Shown here piece by piece: positions 9,552 to 17,945 of a DNA stretch of 64,000 nt. The stretch spans positions 55,631-119,630 of the forward strand of contig CAKOHH010000003.1 of the NCBI GenBank assembly GCA_934085675.1, in the 5' to 3' direction. Source of the stretch: an uncultured Bacilli bacterium (GTDB lineage Bacteria > Bacillota_I > Bacilli_A > RF39 > UBA660). The translations under genes and the position numbers were made by a program. The notes under the pieces were generated by a model. That model had not been told where the DNA came from. It worked only from the letters and a program-made list of their open reading frames with translations, and made no database searches. Numbering within the stretch: position 1 is the stretch's first letter; each line of letters starts with the position of its first letter.

Positions 9552-9580
9552 ATAATAATCATTTTTTATTTAAAAGTCAA
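9552..9580 (-). promoter_or_regulatory. Strong sigma-A promoter for the leader/resolvase transcript
   Basis: Minus-strand TTGACT, 17-base spacer, TATTAT. It lies 57 bases before the leader ATG. Confidence 0.7.
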
Positions 9581-9584
9581 TAGG

Positions 9585-9857
9585 TTAGTTTGATTTTATA
9601 TATTGTTCTAAATCTTTGAATTGTATTTTTTTACTATAACCATTTATATAAATATCGTCACATTCTTCAAACATTAAATAGTTAATATTATTAATAGTTA
9701 TTATATGTGGTTTAACATAAGCAATATTAGAATTAACTATATTAATTACATTACCATTATGATAGGTAGGTTTAACACAAGAAAACTTACATATCATATC
9801 GACTTTCTTTTTTAATTTATCACTTATTATAAGTTCTTTTGTTTCTATTTTTAACAT
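9585..9857 (-). CDS. Hypothetical protein of accessory region
   Basis: 90 aa, not recognised. No signal peptide or membrane segment; mixed alpha/beta content with many Ile and Asn (IVNSNIAYVKPHIITINNINY) and a single CDD-type acidic patch. It is very AT-rich, as is usual for plasmid- or ICE-borne small genes. The start chosen is ATG 9857 (AAAGGA about 11 bases upstream); ATG 9869 abuts the ribosome site. It sits between the tRNA-Gly and the attenuated resolvase transcript, on the same strand as both. Confidence 0.6.
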   Translation of the reverse strand: MLKIETKELIISDKLKKKVDMICKFSCVKPTYHNGNVINIVNSNIAYVKPHIITINNINYLMFEECDDIYINGYSKKIQFKDLEQYIKSN

Positions 9858-9887
9858 ATTATCACTCATCCTTTCAAAATTTAAGTA

Positions 9888-9914
9888 CAAAAAAACTAAC
9901 TATTTCTAGTTAGT
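9888..9914 (-). terminator. Terminator after tRNA-Gly
   Basis: On the minus strand, ACTAACT / AGTTAGT with a 6-base loop is followed by TTTTTTT. A second 9-bp hairpin (AAACTCGAA / TTCGAGTTT, 9926-9946) lies between it and the tRNA. Confidence 0.7.
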
Positions 9915-9956
9915 CTGTATTACTTAAACTCGAAAGGTTCGAGTTTCCTATCAATC

Positions 9957-10031
9957 TGGAGCAAATGAGGAGAATCGAACTCCCGTCTCAACCTTGGCAA
10001 GGTCGCGTTCTAGCCACTGAACCACATCTGC
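9957..10031 (-). tRNA. tRNA-Gly (anticodon GCC)
   Basis: A 75-nt cloverleaf read on the minus strand. The acceptor GCAGATG pairs with CATTTGC (one G-T), the D-stem is GTTC/GAAC, the anticodon stem CGACC/GGTTG carries loop TTGCCAA (anticodon GCC), and the T-arm is GGGAG-TTCGATT-CTCCT. The 3' CCA is encoded. tRNA-Gly genes are frequent integration sites, in keeping with the accessory DNA beside it. Confidence 0.95.
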
Positions 10032-10065
10032 ATTGCATTAATAATATAGCAGATATTAAAATAAA

Positions 10066-10094
10066 TTGCAAGACAAAATTTACTATGCTATAAT
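10066..10094 (+). promoter_or_regulatory. Sigma-A promoter
   Basis: TTGCAA, 17-base spacer, TATAAT with an upstream TG (extended -10), 28 bases before the ATG at 10122. Confidence 0.75.
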
Positions 10095-10121
10095 TATTAT
10101 CATAAGGAAGAGTAGATACGT

Positions 10122-10751
10122 ATGAAAAAAAAATATAAAAAAATTATTATAGTTTTAGTTATTCTTCTTCTTTTGGTATTTGGGGCCTTTGCTTATTGTA
10201 AATTTTTTAAATCGAAACCAGCTGATACTCCGATAAAAGAAGTAAAAGTAACAAATACGATTGAAAATTACGGTTATAATTTAGAAGATCGTGATACAAA
10301 ACTTTATAAGGAAAAATATGAAAAACTAAAGGAACTTTTAAGTAAAGATGATTATGATAAAGACGAATATATAAAACTTATCAGTGAATTATTTATCATA
10401 GACCTTTATACAATTGATAACAAAATTAGTCGTTATGATGTTGGGGGTACAGAATTTATGTACACTGGTGCTGTTTCTTCATTTAAAGCATCGGTGGAAA
10501 ATTCTCTTTATAAAACTGTTGAAAATGATTTAGAAGATAATCGTAGTCAAGCACTTCCAATTGTGAGTTCCATAGAAATTACAAATTATGAACCAACTAC
10601 TTATGAAATGCCTGATAAAACAGTCGTTGATGGCTATAAAGTTAATCTAAGTTGGCAATATGAAAAAGATTTAGGCTATGATGATACAGGCGTACTTATT
10701 GTTATACAAGATGGAAATAAAATGGGAATAGTTTTTTATAAAGCTAAGTAA
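10122..10751 (+). CDS. Membrane-anchored extracytoplasmic protein, unknown
   Basis: 209 aa. A Lys-rich start, one membrane helix (residues ~7-28), then a soluble domain with many Lys/Asp/Glu and Tyr. The first half is helical (~60-115), the rest beta-like (KVNLSWQYEKDLGY, GVLIVIQDGNKMGIVFY). No known motif is seen. It has its own promoter and is followed 48 bases later by another secreted-protein gene with a separate promoter. Confidence 0.7.
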   Translation: MKKKYKKIIIVLVILLLLVFGAFAYCKFFKSKPADTPIKEVKVTNTIENYGYNLEDRDTKLYKEKYEKLKELLSKDDYDKDEYIKLISELFIIDLYTIDNKISRYDVGGTEFMYTGAVSSFKASVENSLYKTVENDLEDNRSQALPIVSSIEITNYEPTTYEMPDKTVVDGYKVNLSWQYEKDLGYDDTGVLIVIQDGNKMGIVFYKAK

Positions 10752-10753
10752 AC

Positions 10754-10782
10754 TTGTGAAAAAATAAAGTTTAAGATATAAT
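10754..10782 (+). promoter_or_regulatory. Sigma-A promoter
   Basis: TTGTGA, 17-base spacer, TATAAT, 17 bases before the ATG at 10800, starting just after the previous stop codon. Confidence 0.65.
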
Positions 10783-10799
10783 AAGAAAGGTGAAAATTT

Positions 10800-11462
10800 A
10801 TGAAAGAAAAAAATTCTACTAAAAATACGTTCTTTAATTTTGCAATGCGAATCACTATATTTGTTCTTGCTATTGTGATTTTTGGAGTAAGTACTAGTTA
10901 TGCTTACTATGTAGCCAATATAAAAGGACAGGCTAGTGTAGATGAATCTAAAACAGCTGTTTTAAATGTGACAACAACTTTAGAAAATGCTCCCGCTATT
11001 TCAGCAAGTAAAATGACTATTATTAATGCTGCTGATTATTTAACTAAAGCTCAAAAAGTTGATTTTAGTATTACAAATCAATCTACAAGTAATGTTAAAG
11101 CAAAATATACCTTAAAATTAGTAGAAATGAATATTACTAAAAATCTATCTAGTAAATACTTTAAATATGCTGTTATCGTAAATGCGGGCAAGAGTACTGA
11201 AAAAACTTATACAGGTAATTTCTTAGATGAAAAAAATATTGCTCCTGAAAAGACAAGTGTTACCAAAGATAATCCTGAAACAGTAAAAGGACTTACTAAG
11301 AATTTAATTGATGAAGATAATGCTCTTATTTTAAATATTGGTGCTACTGATACTTTAAGTTTTTATATATGGGTAGAAAATGATGACGCTGTTGATCAAC
11401 TATATTTAACAAACGGTAATTTTTCCGCTAAATTATCTGTGGATGCTTATCCTGTAAAATAG
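10800..11462 (+). CDS. SipW-signal secreted protein (TasA/CalY-like architecture)
   Basis: 220 aa. A charged start, a hydrophobic core and then TSYAYY at residues ~34-39, matching SipW-dependent leaders. The mature part is beta-rich and Thr/Ser/Asn-rich without Cys (VDFSITNQSTSNVKAKYTL, DTLSFYIWVEN), consistent with an extracellular matrix or surface protein. It shares only the leader type with the protein at 3794. No sipW gene is in the window. Confidence 0.72.
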   Translation: MKEKNSTKNTFFNFAMRITIFVLAIVIFGVSTSYAYYVANIKGQASVDESKTAVLNVTTTLENAPAISASKMTIINAADYLTKAQKVDFSITNQSTSNVKAKYTLKLVEMNITKNLSSKYFKYAVIVNAGKSTEKTYTGNFLDEKNIAPEKTSVTKDNPETVKGLTKNLIDEDNALILNIGATDTLSFYIWVENDDAVDQLYLTNGNFSAKLSVDAYPVK

Positions 11463-11478
11463 ACCATAAGGTCTTTTT
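11461..11478 (+). terminator. Small terminator overlapping the stop codon
   Basis: AGACC / GGTCT with a 4-base loop then TTTTT. The stem starts in the TAG stop codon of the preceding gene. Confidence 0.5.
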
Positions 11479-11520
11479 ATTTTTGCTAATTTGTGTTATT
11501 CTTTTAAGAGGTGATTTGAG

Positions 11521-12294
11521 ATGAATTTAACAGCATTATTATTAACATTATTAAGTGGGCTCTTTTTTGCTTTAGGCTTTTTAATTGTGAAGTTTGTAAA
11601 AAATAAGAAGAGTTTAACTATTTTTGCCAATAGTATGGCTTTTGTTATTTTAATGGGAATGCTTTTTAAAGATTTACTTCCAGAAATTATTGCATTATCT
11701 GAAAATGTAAATGCTACTAAAAGTGGAAAAATTGGCCTTATTTTATTTTTTATTATCTTAGGTATGGGAATATTAAAAGTATTTGATTTATTTTTACCAC
11801 ATCATTCTCATCATCATAAGGATAATGAACATAATTTGAAAGAGCACAATAATCATAATGTACACATTGGTATCATTATGAGTTTATCACTTATTTTGCA
11901 CAATATATTAGAAGGTATGAGTCTTTATATTATTGCTCAAGAGTCATGGACATCTGGTTTACTTATGGCCTTAGGTGTTGGTTTTCATAACTTACCTTTA
12001 GGTATTGAAATAGCTAGTAATTTAACAAATTTTAAAAATTCTAAACAATCAAAAATGATTTTACTATCATTAATCTTATCGTCTTTTGTAGGGGGCTTAA
12101 TTCTTTTTGTTTTAAGTACACAGATTAGTGACCTTGTTTTATTATCATTAATATCTATTGCCTGTGGCATGATAATTTACTTAGCCTTATTTGAACTTTT
12201 AAAAGAAATATTTAATTATTTAAAAAATAAGTTCACTTATTTTGGGATAGGCGTAGGTATTGTTGTTTTGTTATTAATGACATTTATGGAATAA
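11521..12294 (+). CDS. ZIP-family divalent metal transporter
   Basis: 257 aa, about eight membrane helices. ZIP signatures are present: a His-rich loop between helices 3 and 4 (HHSHHHKDNEH near 100), HNILEGM near 127-133 and GFHNLPLGIEIA near 155-166, which form the zinc-binding metal path. It imports Zn or another divalent cation. It stands alone between a terminator and yebC, with AAGAGGTG as ribosome site. Confidence 0.92.
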   Translation: MNLTALLLTLLSGLFFALGFLIVKFVKNKKSLTIFANSMAFVILMGMLFKDLLPEIIALSENVNATKSGKIGLILFFIILGMGILKVFDLFLPHHSHHHKDNEHNLKEHNNHNVHIGIIMSLSLILHNILEGMSLYIIAQESWTSGLLMALGVGFHNLPLGIEIASNLTNFKNSKQSKMILLSLILSSFVGGLILFVLSTQISDLVLLSLISIACGMIIYLALFELLKEIFNYLKNKFTYFGIGVGIVVLLLMTFME

Positions 12295-12338
12295 TTAGAT
12301 ATAATATTACAGATTAGAGAAAAAGGAGATGTTTATTT

Positions 12339-13055
12339 ATGGGAAGAGCTTACGAAGTTAGAAAAGCAAGTATCCAAAAAACAGGGGCTCAAAAAGCTAA
12401 ATTATATACAAACTATGCTAAAGAAATCTATTTAACAGCAAAAAAAGGTTCTCCAGACATTGAAAGTAATGTAGCCTTAAAAAGATTAGTTGAAAAAGCA
12501 AAGAAAGAACAAGTACCAAGTGATATTATTAATCGTGCTATTGATAAGGCTAAAGGAATGGGCGGTGAAGACTATGAAGTTGTCACTTATGAAGGTTTTG
12601 GACCTGGGGCTTCCACTTTAATTATTAGAACCCTTACAGACAATGTTAATCGTACCGTTGGCATGGTTCGGGCGGCTTTTAATAAAGTTCACAAGAGCCT
12701 AGGCGTTAATAACTCTGTATCTTATAATTATGATTATTTAGCGTTAATTGGTATTAAAGATGTGAATGAAGAAGAGGTTTTTAATGCTCTTTTAGAGGCA
12801 GGTATTGAGCCAGTTGATTTTGAAACAGAAGATGGTATGACTTTAATTTCCGTAACGCCAAGTGAACATAATAAAGTAAAAGATGTTTTAGAAAAGTTAT
12901 ATCCTGATATCAATTATGAAATTGATGAAGAAGGAATGTATGCGAAAGAGAAAATAACATTAGAAGGAGAAGAATTAGAAACTTTTCAAAAACTATATCA
13001 CATGTTAGATGAAATAGATGATGTAACTGATATTTATCATAATGTTATTTTATAA
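12339..13055 (+). CDS. yebC: YebC/PmpR family regulator (TACO1-like)
   Basis: 238 aa, normal length. The N-terminus MGRAYEVRKASIQKTGAQKA, the YEGFGPG motif near residue 88 and the acidic C-terminal domain are typical. Family members act as DNA-binding regulators or ease ribosome movement through proline-rich stretches. AAAAGGAG lies 8 bases before the ATG. Confidence 0.95.
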   Translation: MGRAYEVRKASIQKTGAQKAKLYTNYAKEIYLTAKKGSPDIESNVALKRLVEKAKKEQVPSDIINRAIDKAKGMGGEDYEVVTYEGFGPGASTLIIRTLTDNVNRTVGMVRAAFNKVHKSLGVNNSVSYNYDYLALIGIKDVNEEEVFNALLEAGIEPVDFETEDGMTLISVTPSEHNKVKDVLEKLYPDINYEIDEEGMYAKEKITLEGEELETFQKLYHMLDEIDDVTDIYHNVIL

Positions 13056-13060
13056 AATAT

Positions 13061-13091
13061 AAATCACATTTCTTAGAGGTGTGGTTTTTTT
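13061..13091 (+). terminator. Terminator after yebC
   Basis: AAATCACA / TGTGGTTT (one G-T pair), 11-base loop, then a T-run. Confidence 0.6.
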
Positions 13092-13095
13092 GTGG

Positions 13096-13122
13096 TAAAA
13101 AAAAAGAAACCGTTTGGTTTCT
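13096..13122 (-). terminator. Terminator after prsA-like gene
   Basis: On the minus strand, AGAAACC / GGTTTCT with a 4-base loop followed by a run of nine T. The last codon of the gene is in the stem. Confidence 0.85.
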
Positions 13123-14131
13123 ATTTGGAATTACTCTTGTTTTTAGCATTGGCGATTTGATTAGCAATGTAATTAGAATATTGTTTTTTGATATCTTCAT
13201 CTAAAATATCCATACCATATTTTTTTCTTAATTCATCCATTGCCGTAACTTTGATAGTCGCGTCATCATTTATCTTTTCGTTAGCTAATGTTTCTTTTAT
13301 TTTATCTTTTTTATCATCATAACTTGGTTTTTCACTAGAAGATTCACGGTAGATAACGTGGTAACCTAATTCTGTAGTAATAATTGAAGTAGAATAAGCA
13401 CCATCTTTTAAACTACGAGCAGCCTTTAAAAGTTCATCATATGAACTGGATAGAGTACCAGTATTAATAGCTCCAAGACTACCACCATTATTCTTAGTCG
13501 CATCATCATTAGAGTATTCTTTAGCTAATTCTTTAAATGTGGCTAATTTATCTTCGGCAGCATTTAATTTAGAAATAATATCATTAACTTTATTTTTAGC
13601 TTCTTTTTCTAATTTTGCTTTATCATCAGCACTTGTACTATCAGTAACACCTGTTTTAATTAAAATATGATCTACTGTAACATCACCATAAACATTTTTT
13701 TCATAATAAGATTTCATAGCATCTTCAGAAACTAATGTTTTAGCGTAATCTAAAATAGCTTTTTGTTGTAAATTATTTAAATAAACATAATTTTTGTAAT
13801 TATCTTTGCTACCAAAGTATTGATTAATATACGTTTCTCCATAAGAATTAATCATTGATTTTGTCGTACTTTCAGCATTCTTTTTTGCTGTTTCAAGGTC
13901 ATTTGGATATTCTTGTTCTAAAATTTTAGTATCCATTAAAGTAATAATAGTATCTAAAGCATAGTTTTCTTTCATTTTGTTGTATAAATCATTAGCAGAT
14001 ATGGCATTAGTTCCTTCGTTAAAATTAATAATAGCTTGTGAGCCATCACTCAACGTAGGATAATTTTTGGTACAACCACACATCATAAAAGCACAAGCCC
14101 CCAAGATAAGAATTTTTTTTGTTTTATTCAT
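13121..14131 (-). CDS. prsA: PrsA-like foldase lipoprotein (parvulin peptidyl-prolyl isomerase)
   Basis: 336 aa. The N-terminal lipoprotein signal ends CAFMMCGC, so the mature Cys is lipidated. The parvulin domain spans ~150-265 (VTVDHILIKT, FKELAKEYSNDDATKNNGGSLGAINTG, ELGYHVIYRE), flanked by helical SurA/PrsA-type chaperone segments. It folds exported proteins on the outer membrane face. The C-terminal tail is long and Asn/Lys-rich. Divergent from the spore mini-gene at 14266. Confidence 0.9.
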   Translation of the reverse strand: MNKTKKILILGACAFMMCGCTKNYPTLSDGSQAIINFNEGTNAISANDLYNKMKENYALDTIITLMDTKILEQEYPNDLETAKKNAESTTKSMINSYGETYINQYFGSKDNYKNYVYLNNLQQKAILDYAKTLVSEDAMKSYYEKNVYGDVTVDHILIKTGVTDSTSADDKAKLEKEAKNKVNDIISKLNAAEDKLATFKELAKEYSNDDATKNNGGSLGAINTGTLSSSYDELLKAARSLKDGAYSTSIITTELGYHVIYRESSSEKPSYDDKKDKIKETLANEKINDDATIKVTAMDELRKKYGMDILDEDIKKQYSNYIANQIANAKNKSNSK

Positions 14132-14206
14132 GATTTCATCGTCTCCTATTTCTTAAAAACAATAATATTATAGCAATTCCCCTTTGATTATTCAAGAGAA
14201 TGACGC

Positions 14207-14233
14207 ACCAAAAGAAAAATAAGCCATAAACTA
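14207..14233 (+). promoter_or_regulatory. Sigma-K-like sporulation promoter
   Basis: AC, 16-base spacer, CATAAACTA, matching the Bacillus sigma-K consensus AC-16/17-CATAnnnTA. It ends 32 bases before the YjcZ-type start codon. Confidence 0.5.
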
Positions 14234-14265
14234 TAATTGAAAAGACAAATAAAGGAGGGAGTTTT

Positions 14266-14352
14266 ATGAACTACTGTGAAAATGGAATTGGTCCTGCAAT
14301 CATTTTAGTATTATTCATTTTACTTATTTTAATTGTTGGAGCATTCATTTAG
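14266..14352 (+). CDS. YjcZ-type spore mini-protein
   Basis: 28 aa: MNYCENGIGPAIILVLFILL and a short tail (VGAFI). A short polar start with Cys/Gly followed by one hydrophobic helix is the pattern of the YjcZ/sporulation mini-proteins of Bacilli. The ribosome site AAAGGAGGG is very strong. It is first of two such genes 21 bases apart, behind a sigma-K-like promoter. Confidence 0.75.
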   Translation: MNYCENGIGPAIILVLFILLILIVGAFI

Positions 14353-14373
14353 TCTTTATAAAGGAGGTGCCTT

Positions 14374-14493
14374 ATGAGTTGTTGCAAAAAACAAACAACT
14401 GAGAGTGGAAATACAAACTTCATGAATGGGGCTTTTATTATCCTTATTCTGTATATCTTACTTGCAATTATACTTGGTGGCGTTTTATTCTAA
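14374..14493 (+). CDS. YjcZ-type spore mini-protein, second copy
   Basis: 39 aa: MSCCKKQTTESGNTNFMNGA then a membrane helix (FIILILYILLAIILGGVLF). A Cys pair at the start and the single hydrophobic helix match the preceding gene, and AAGGAGGTG precedes the ATG. Likely co-transcribed with it and made late in sporulation. The function of such mini-proteins is unknown. Confidence 0.7.
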   Translation: MSCCKKQTTESGNTNFMNGAFIILILYILLAIILGGVLF

Positions 14494-14682
14494 AAGAGGG
14501 CATAGACCTTCTTTTAAATTTATATTAATTTTGGTATTTATAAAATTATTTTTTCTGGATATGAAAATTTGCTTGAGATATTTTAGAAAAATGGTTGAAA
14601 AAATGTGTTAAATTTCTAAAATTAGTGATTTGTTTAAATCTTTAAAAAATGCTTAAATATCACCAAGGAGGAAGGATTTATT

Positions 14683-14976
14683 ATGCCAAACGTAAATATT
14701 TTATGTTGCTATGAAGATAGACCTATTTTTTTATATAACCCCATAGGGGCTGTTTCTTATCAGTTTATTATTATTAATTATGTTAATAAAATTAAAACAA
14801 AGTGGGCAGAACGGCAAACTTACCAAAAAGGGGAGGCTTCTTTTTTATATGTTGAAATTCAAATTTATTTAGCTAAAAAACGAATTTTAAATCACATTAC
14901 CCCTAAAAGAAAATTGGATAAATGGTGTTTATCTTTTTTGGAAATGCTTATAAACGAAAAAAAGATATCCCTTTAA
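14683..14976 (+). CDS. Hypothetical small protein (doubtful)
   Basis: 97 aa behind an excellent ribosome site (AAGGAGGAAGG). The sequence is not recognised and looks unlike a folded domain: a Cys pair early, a hydrophobic patch (~24-32), then Lys/Leu-rich. The first ten residues may belong to another small spore protein whose frame has been lost, since it follows the YjcZ-type pair and precedes the Cse60-type gene. A stem-loop (CCTTTAAG / CTTAAAGG) overlaps the end. Confidence 0.35.
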   Translation: MPNVNILCCYEDRPIFLYNPIGAVSYQFIIINYVNKIKTKWAERQTYQKGEASFLYVEIQIYLAKKRILNHITPKRKLDKWCLSFLEMLINEKKISL

Positions 14977-15056
14977 GTTCTCTTAAAGGCCTTTCATTAT
15001 TCGACAAAATAAATGTAATTTCTATGTTTTAATTAATTATAGAAAGGGTCGTTGTT

Positions 15057-15236
15057 ATGAAAGTAAAATGTTTTGATGAAAATACCGAAAAAGATTTAGA
15101 AGGGAAAATTAATGCTTTTTTAAGTGACTTAACTGGTGATATAATAGACATAAAGTATGAAGTCGCAATTGGCATTCAAGGAGAAGATCAAATTTATTGC
15201 TTTTCTGCCATGGTGATTTATTATGAAAAGGAATAA
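15057..15236 (+). CDS. Sporulation protein Cse60-like
   Basis: 59 aa. MKVKCFDENTEKDLEGKINA at the start and IYCFSAMVIYYEKE at the end match the small sigma-E-controlled Cse60 family of Bacilli, of unknown role. The ribosome site is GAAAGGG. It overlaps the start of the following flippase gene by 14 bases, so the two are translationally coupled. Confidence 0.8.
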   Translation: MKVKCFDENTEKDLEGKINAFLSDLTGDIIDIKYEVAIGIQGEDQIYCFSAMVIYYEKE

Positions 15237-16908
15237 GTGGTTAAAAATGAAAAAATCTTCTTTTATTGAAGGAACTGTGATTGCAACTCTTGCAATTGTT
15301 ATTACGAAGATTTTAGGTATGCTTTATGTCATTCCCTTTTATGCAATTATAGGTGTTCAAGGTAGTGCTTTGTATGCTTATGCTTATAATATTTATGTTA
15401 TTTTCTTAGATATATCCTCGGCAGGACTTCCTGTAGCCATCAGTAAGATTATTAAAGAGTATAATACTTTAGGTATGATGGATGCGAAAGTAAGGGCTTA
15501 TAAAGTAGCCAAAAAAATAATTAGCTTTATATCCGTTGCTGCTTTTATGATTTTATTTTTATTTGCTGGTCAAGTAGCTTCTTTAATTTTAGGAGATTTG
15601 CAAGGAGGAAATACAATTTCTGATGTTGCGTTTGTTATTCGTTGTGTTTCCTTTGCTATTTTAGTTATTCCTTTTTTAAGTGTTTCAAAAGGATATTTAC
15701 AAGGACACAACATTATTAATGTGTCAAGTATTAGTCAAGTAATTGAACAAGCCGTTCGTATCTTAGTTATTCTTGGGGGTAGTTATTTAGGTTTAAAAGT
15801 ATTAAACTTATCTTTAAGAACATCCGTTGGTATTGCCGTTTTTGGCGCCTTTGCCGGTGGTCTTGCTGCGATACTTTATATATACATTAACATGCGTAAA
15901 AACAAAGAGGCGTTATCACTAGAAGAAGTAGATAAAAAAGATGATATTTCTAATCGGGAAATTTTAAAGAAAATTATTTCTTATGCGCTGCCTTTTATTA
16001 TCATTGATGTAGCCGTATCACTATATAACTTTATTGATATGGTATTAATATCTAGAACGATGGGATATTTAGGATATGATGCTGCAACAACTGAATTTGT
16101 AACTTCATCGGTGGCGACGTGGGCTAATAAAATCAATGTTATTGTTAACTCAGTTGCGATGGGCTTAACGGTTAGTTTAATTCCTAATATTGTTGAAGCA
16201 TTTACATTAAAGAAATGGCCATTAGTAGAGAAAAGATTAAATAAAGCTTTGCAAATTATCTTAGTGACCTGTATTCCTATGGTATTAGGTATTTCTTTTT
16301 TAGCTAAGCCAATTTGGAATATTTTCTATGGTAACAGTAATCTGGAATTAGGAAGTATTGTCTTGGGTATTAGTATTTTTGGCGCTCTATTTTATAACAT
16401 ATATATGATAACATCGATGACTTTACAAAGTTTAAATAAATTTAAAGCGGTATACTTTACAACTTTTTTAGGATATCTTACAAATGCTTTCTTAGATGTT
16501 CCTTTAATGCTTTTATGTCATCATTTAAATTTACAACCATTTATTGGAGCTTTATTAGCTAGTATTTTAGGTTATTCCTTAGCCTCTTTTAGTGCCTTAA
16601 TCATTTTAAGAAAACATCATCACCTTAAATATTATGAATCTTATAAAATGTTTGCTAAAATTCTTGTGCCATCTTTTTGTATGATGCTTGTTGTATTCTT
16701 AGTTGCAAGATTATGTCCTATCTCGTATAATAGTAGAACCTCATGTATTTTCTATGTTTTTTTAACATCCGTGATTGGGGCAATTGTTTATCTTTTCATT
16801 GCTTATAAAATGAAAATTCTTGATGATGTATTTGGCAAAGAATATTTAGATAGAATAATAAGAAAACTAACCTTTAATAAATGGCCTAAAAAAAACACTA
16901 AAAATTAG
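15223..16908 (+). CDS. SpoVB/MurJ-type lipid flippase
   Basis: 561 aa with about 14 membrane helices, MATE/MOP superfamily. The start (SFIEGTVIATLAIVITKILG, then GLPVAISKIIKEYN) is typical of the SpoVB/YtgP group that flips undecaprenyl-linked wall precursors. It could be the housekeeping lipid II flippase or the spore cortex one; coupling to a Cse60-type gene favours a sporulation link. The GTG-like region upstream provides GGTGA as the ribosome site for ATG 15223. Confidence 0.85.
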   Translation: MKRNKWLKMKKSSFIEGTVIATLAIVITKILGMLYVIPFYAIIGVQGSALYAYAYNIYVIFLDISSAGLPVAISKIIKEYNTLGMMDAKVRAYKVAKKIISFISVAAFMILFLFAGQVASLILGDLQGGNTISDVAFVIRCVSFAILVIPFLSVSKGYLQGHNIINVSSISQVIEQAVRILVILGGSYLGLKVLNLSLRTSVGIAVFGAFAGGLAAILYIYINMRKNKEALSLEEVDKKDDISNREILKKIISYALPFIIIDVAVSLYNFIDMVLISRTMGYLGYDAATTEFVTSSVATWANKINVIVNSVAMGLTVSLIPNIVEAFTLKKWPLVEKRLNKALQIILVTCIPMVLGISFLAKPIWNIFYGNSNLELGSIVLGISIFGALFYNIYMITSMTLQSLNKFKAVYFTTFLGYLTNAFLDVPLMLLCHHLNLQPFIGALLASILGYSLASFSALIILRKHHHLKYYESYKMFAKILVPSFCMMLVVFLVARLCPISYNSRTSCIFYVFLTSVIGAIVYLFIAYKMKILDDVFGKEYLDRIIRKLTFNKWPKKNTKN

Positions 16909-16910
16909 TG

Positions 16911-17216
16911 CTATACAATATACATGTTTCCATCAGCATCGTATTCTTTAGTGTAGTAGGTATTGCCTTCTAATTTACTAATTCTAGCATCTAAGCGGTT
17001 TATGCTTCTTTCTATTTTAGCAAGTCTACTTTCTATTTCACTAGTACTTGTGGTCATAGTATTTGGCATTTGCATAGGAAGGTTAGGCATATTTTGGGCT
17101 TGGTAAAAATTACTACTTGCCATATTCATAGAAGGATACATTGGATTTTGCATATTACCTACAGAACTCATGTTAAAATTAGTACTTTCGAAAAAGGAAT
17201 TTCTGTCTTTTCTCAT
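16911..17216 (-). CDS. Met/Asn/Pro-rich coiled-coil protein, probable spore surface protein
   Basis: 101 aa. Residues ~1-55 are low complexity, rich in Met, Asn, Pro and Ser (NMQNPMYPSMNMASSN, NMPNLPMQMPN). Residues ~58-85 form a predicted coiled coil (EIESRLAKIERSINRLDARI), and the end is YTKEYDADGNMYIV. Spore coat proteins of Bacilli often look like this. Ribosome site AAAGGAGG; a sigma-K-like promoter lies just upstream. Function inferred from composition and promoter only. Confidence 0.7.
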   Translation of the reverse strand: MRKDRNSFFESTNFNMSSVGNMQNPMYPSMNMASSNFYQAQNMPNLPMQMPNTMTTSTSEIESRLAKIERSINRLDARISKLEGNTYYTKEYDADGNMYIV

Positions 17217-17235
17217 CTTGTTCCTCCTTTATAGT

Positions 17236-17263
17236 TAATATATGTATTTATAGAAAGAAGTGT
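17236..17263 (-). promoter_or_regulatory. Sigma-K-like promoter (minus strand)
   Basis: Minus-strand AC, 17-base spacer, CATATATTA, fitting AC-16/17-CATAnnnTA, 20 bases before the ATG of the coiled-coil protein gene. Confidence 0.5.
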
Positions 17264-17270
17264 GAAAAAA

Positions 17271-17888
17271 ATGCGTCTAAGAAATGTGAAAAATGCTCGA
17301 GAAAAATTAGAGGCTAGTAAATATTTTGTAAAAGAACCTGAAAAAATGAAAGGAAACTGGTCGAATGGTTCTAAAATCCACCTTGAGATAGGAACTGGTA
17401 AGGGTGACTTTTTAATTGGTATGGCCACGGCTTATCCTGATATCTTCTTTATTGGTGTCGAAAAATATGAAAGTGTTTTAGTAAGAGCCATTGAAAAAGT
17501 AGAAAATCTAAATCTTTCCAATTTAAAATTTATCTGTTATGATGCGACTAAAATAGATAATGTTTTTGATCATGAAATAGATACCATCTATTTAAATTTT
17601 TCAGATCCTTGGCCTAAGACAAAACATCATAAAAGAAGATTAACCAGTCCTTTATTTTTAGAAACTTATGATAAAATCTTTAAAGATGAAAAACATATTG
17701 TGCAAAAAACAGATAATATAGGTTTATTTGCCTATAGTCTAGAACAATTAAGTAAACATGGTTATACTTTGGAAAAGGTAAGTTTAGATCTTGCTAATGA
17801 GAAAATATTTAATATTAAAACAGAATATGAAGAAAAATTTATGGGTCTCGGTTACAAAATCAATTATGTTGATGCGAGAAAAAAATAA
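17271..17888 (+). CDS. trmB: tRNA (guanine-N7-)-methyltransferase
   Basis: 205 aa. Makes m7G46 in tRNA using S-adenosylmethionine. Motifs: MRLRNVKNA start, LEIGTGKGDFL near 43-53 (SAM site), GVEKYESVLVRA, and FSDPWPKTKHHKRRL near 111-125, the TrmB hallmark. ATG 17271 gives the usual TrmB N-terminus; a GTG nine bases earlier is also in frame. Confidence 0.95.
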   Translation: MRLRNVKNAREKLEASKYFVKEPEKMKGNWSNGSKIHLEIGTGKGDFLIGMATAYPDIFFIGVEKYESVLVRAIEKVENLNLSNLKFICYDATKIDNVFDHEIDTIYLNFSDPWPKTKHHKRRLTSPLFLETYDKIFKDEKHIVQKTDNIGLFAYSLEQLSKHGYTLEKVSLDLANEKIFNIKTEYEEKFMGLGYKINYVDARKK

Positions 17889-17945
17889 ATTTTTTTTTCC
17901 TTTTTTTAAGAACTCATGCTATACTTGTTATTGTAGGTGGTTGAT

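Noticed and set aside
14426..14611. 61-codon frame overlapping the second YjcZ-type gene
   Set aside because: The YjcZ-type frame has the ribosome site and expected composition; the longer frame starts inside it without one.
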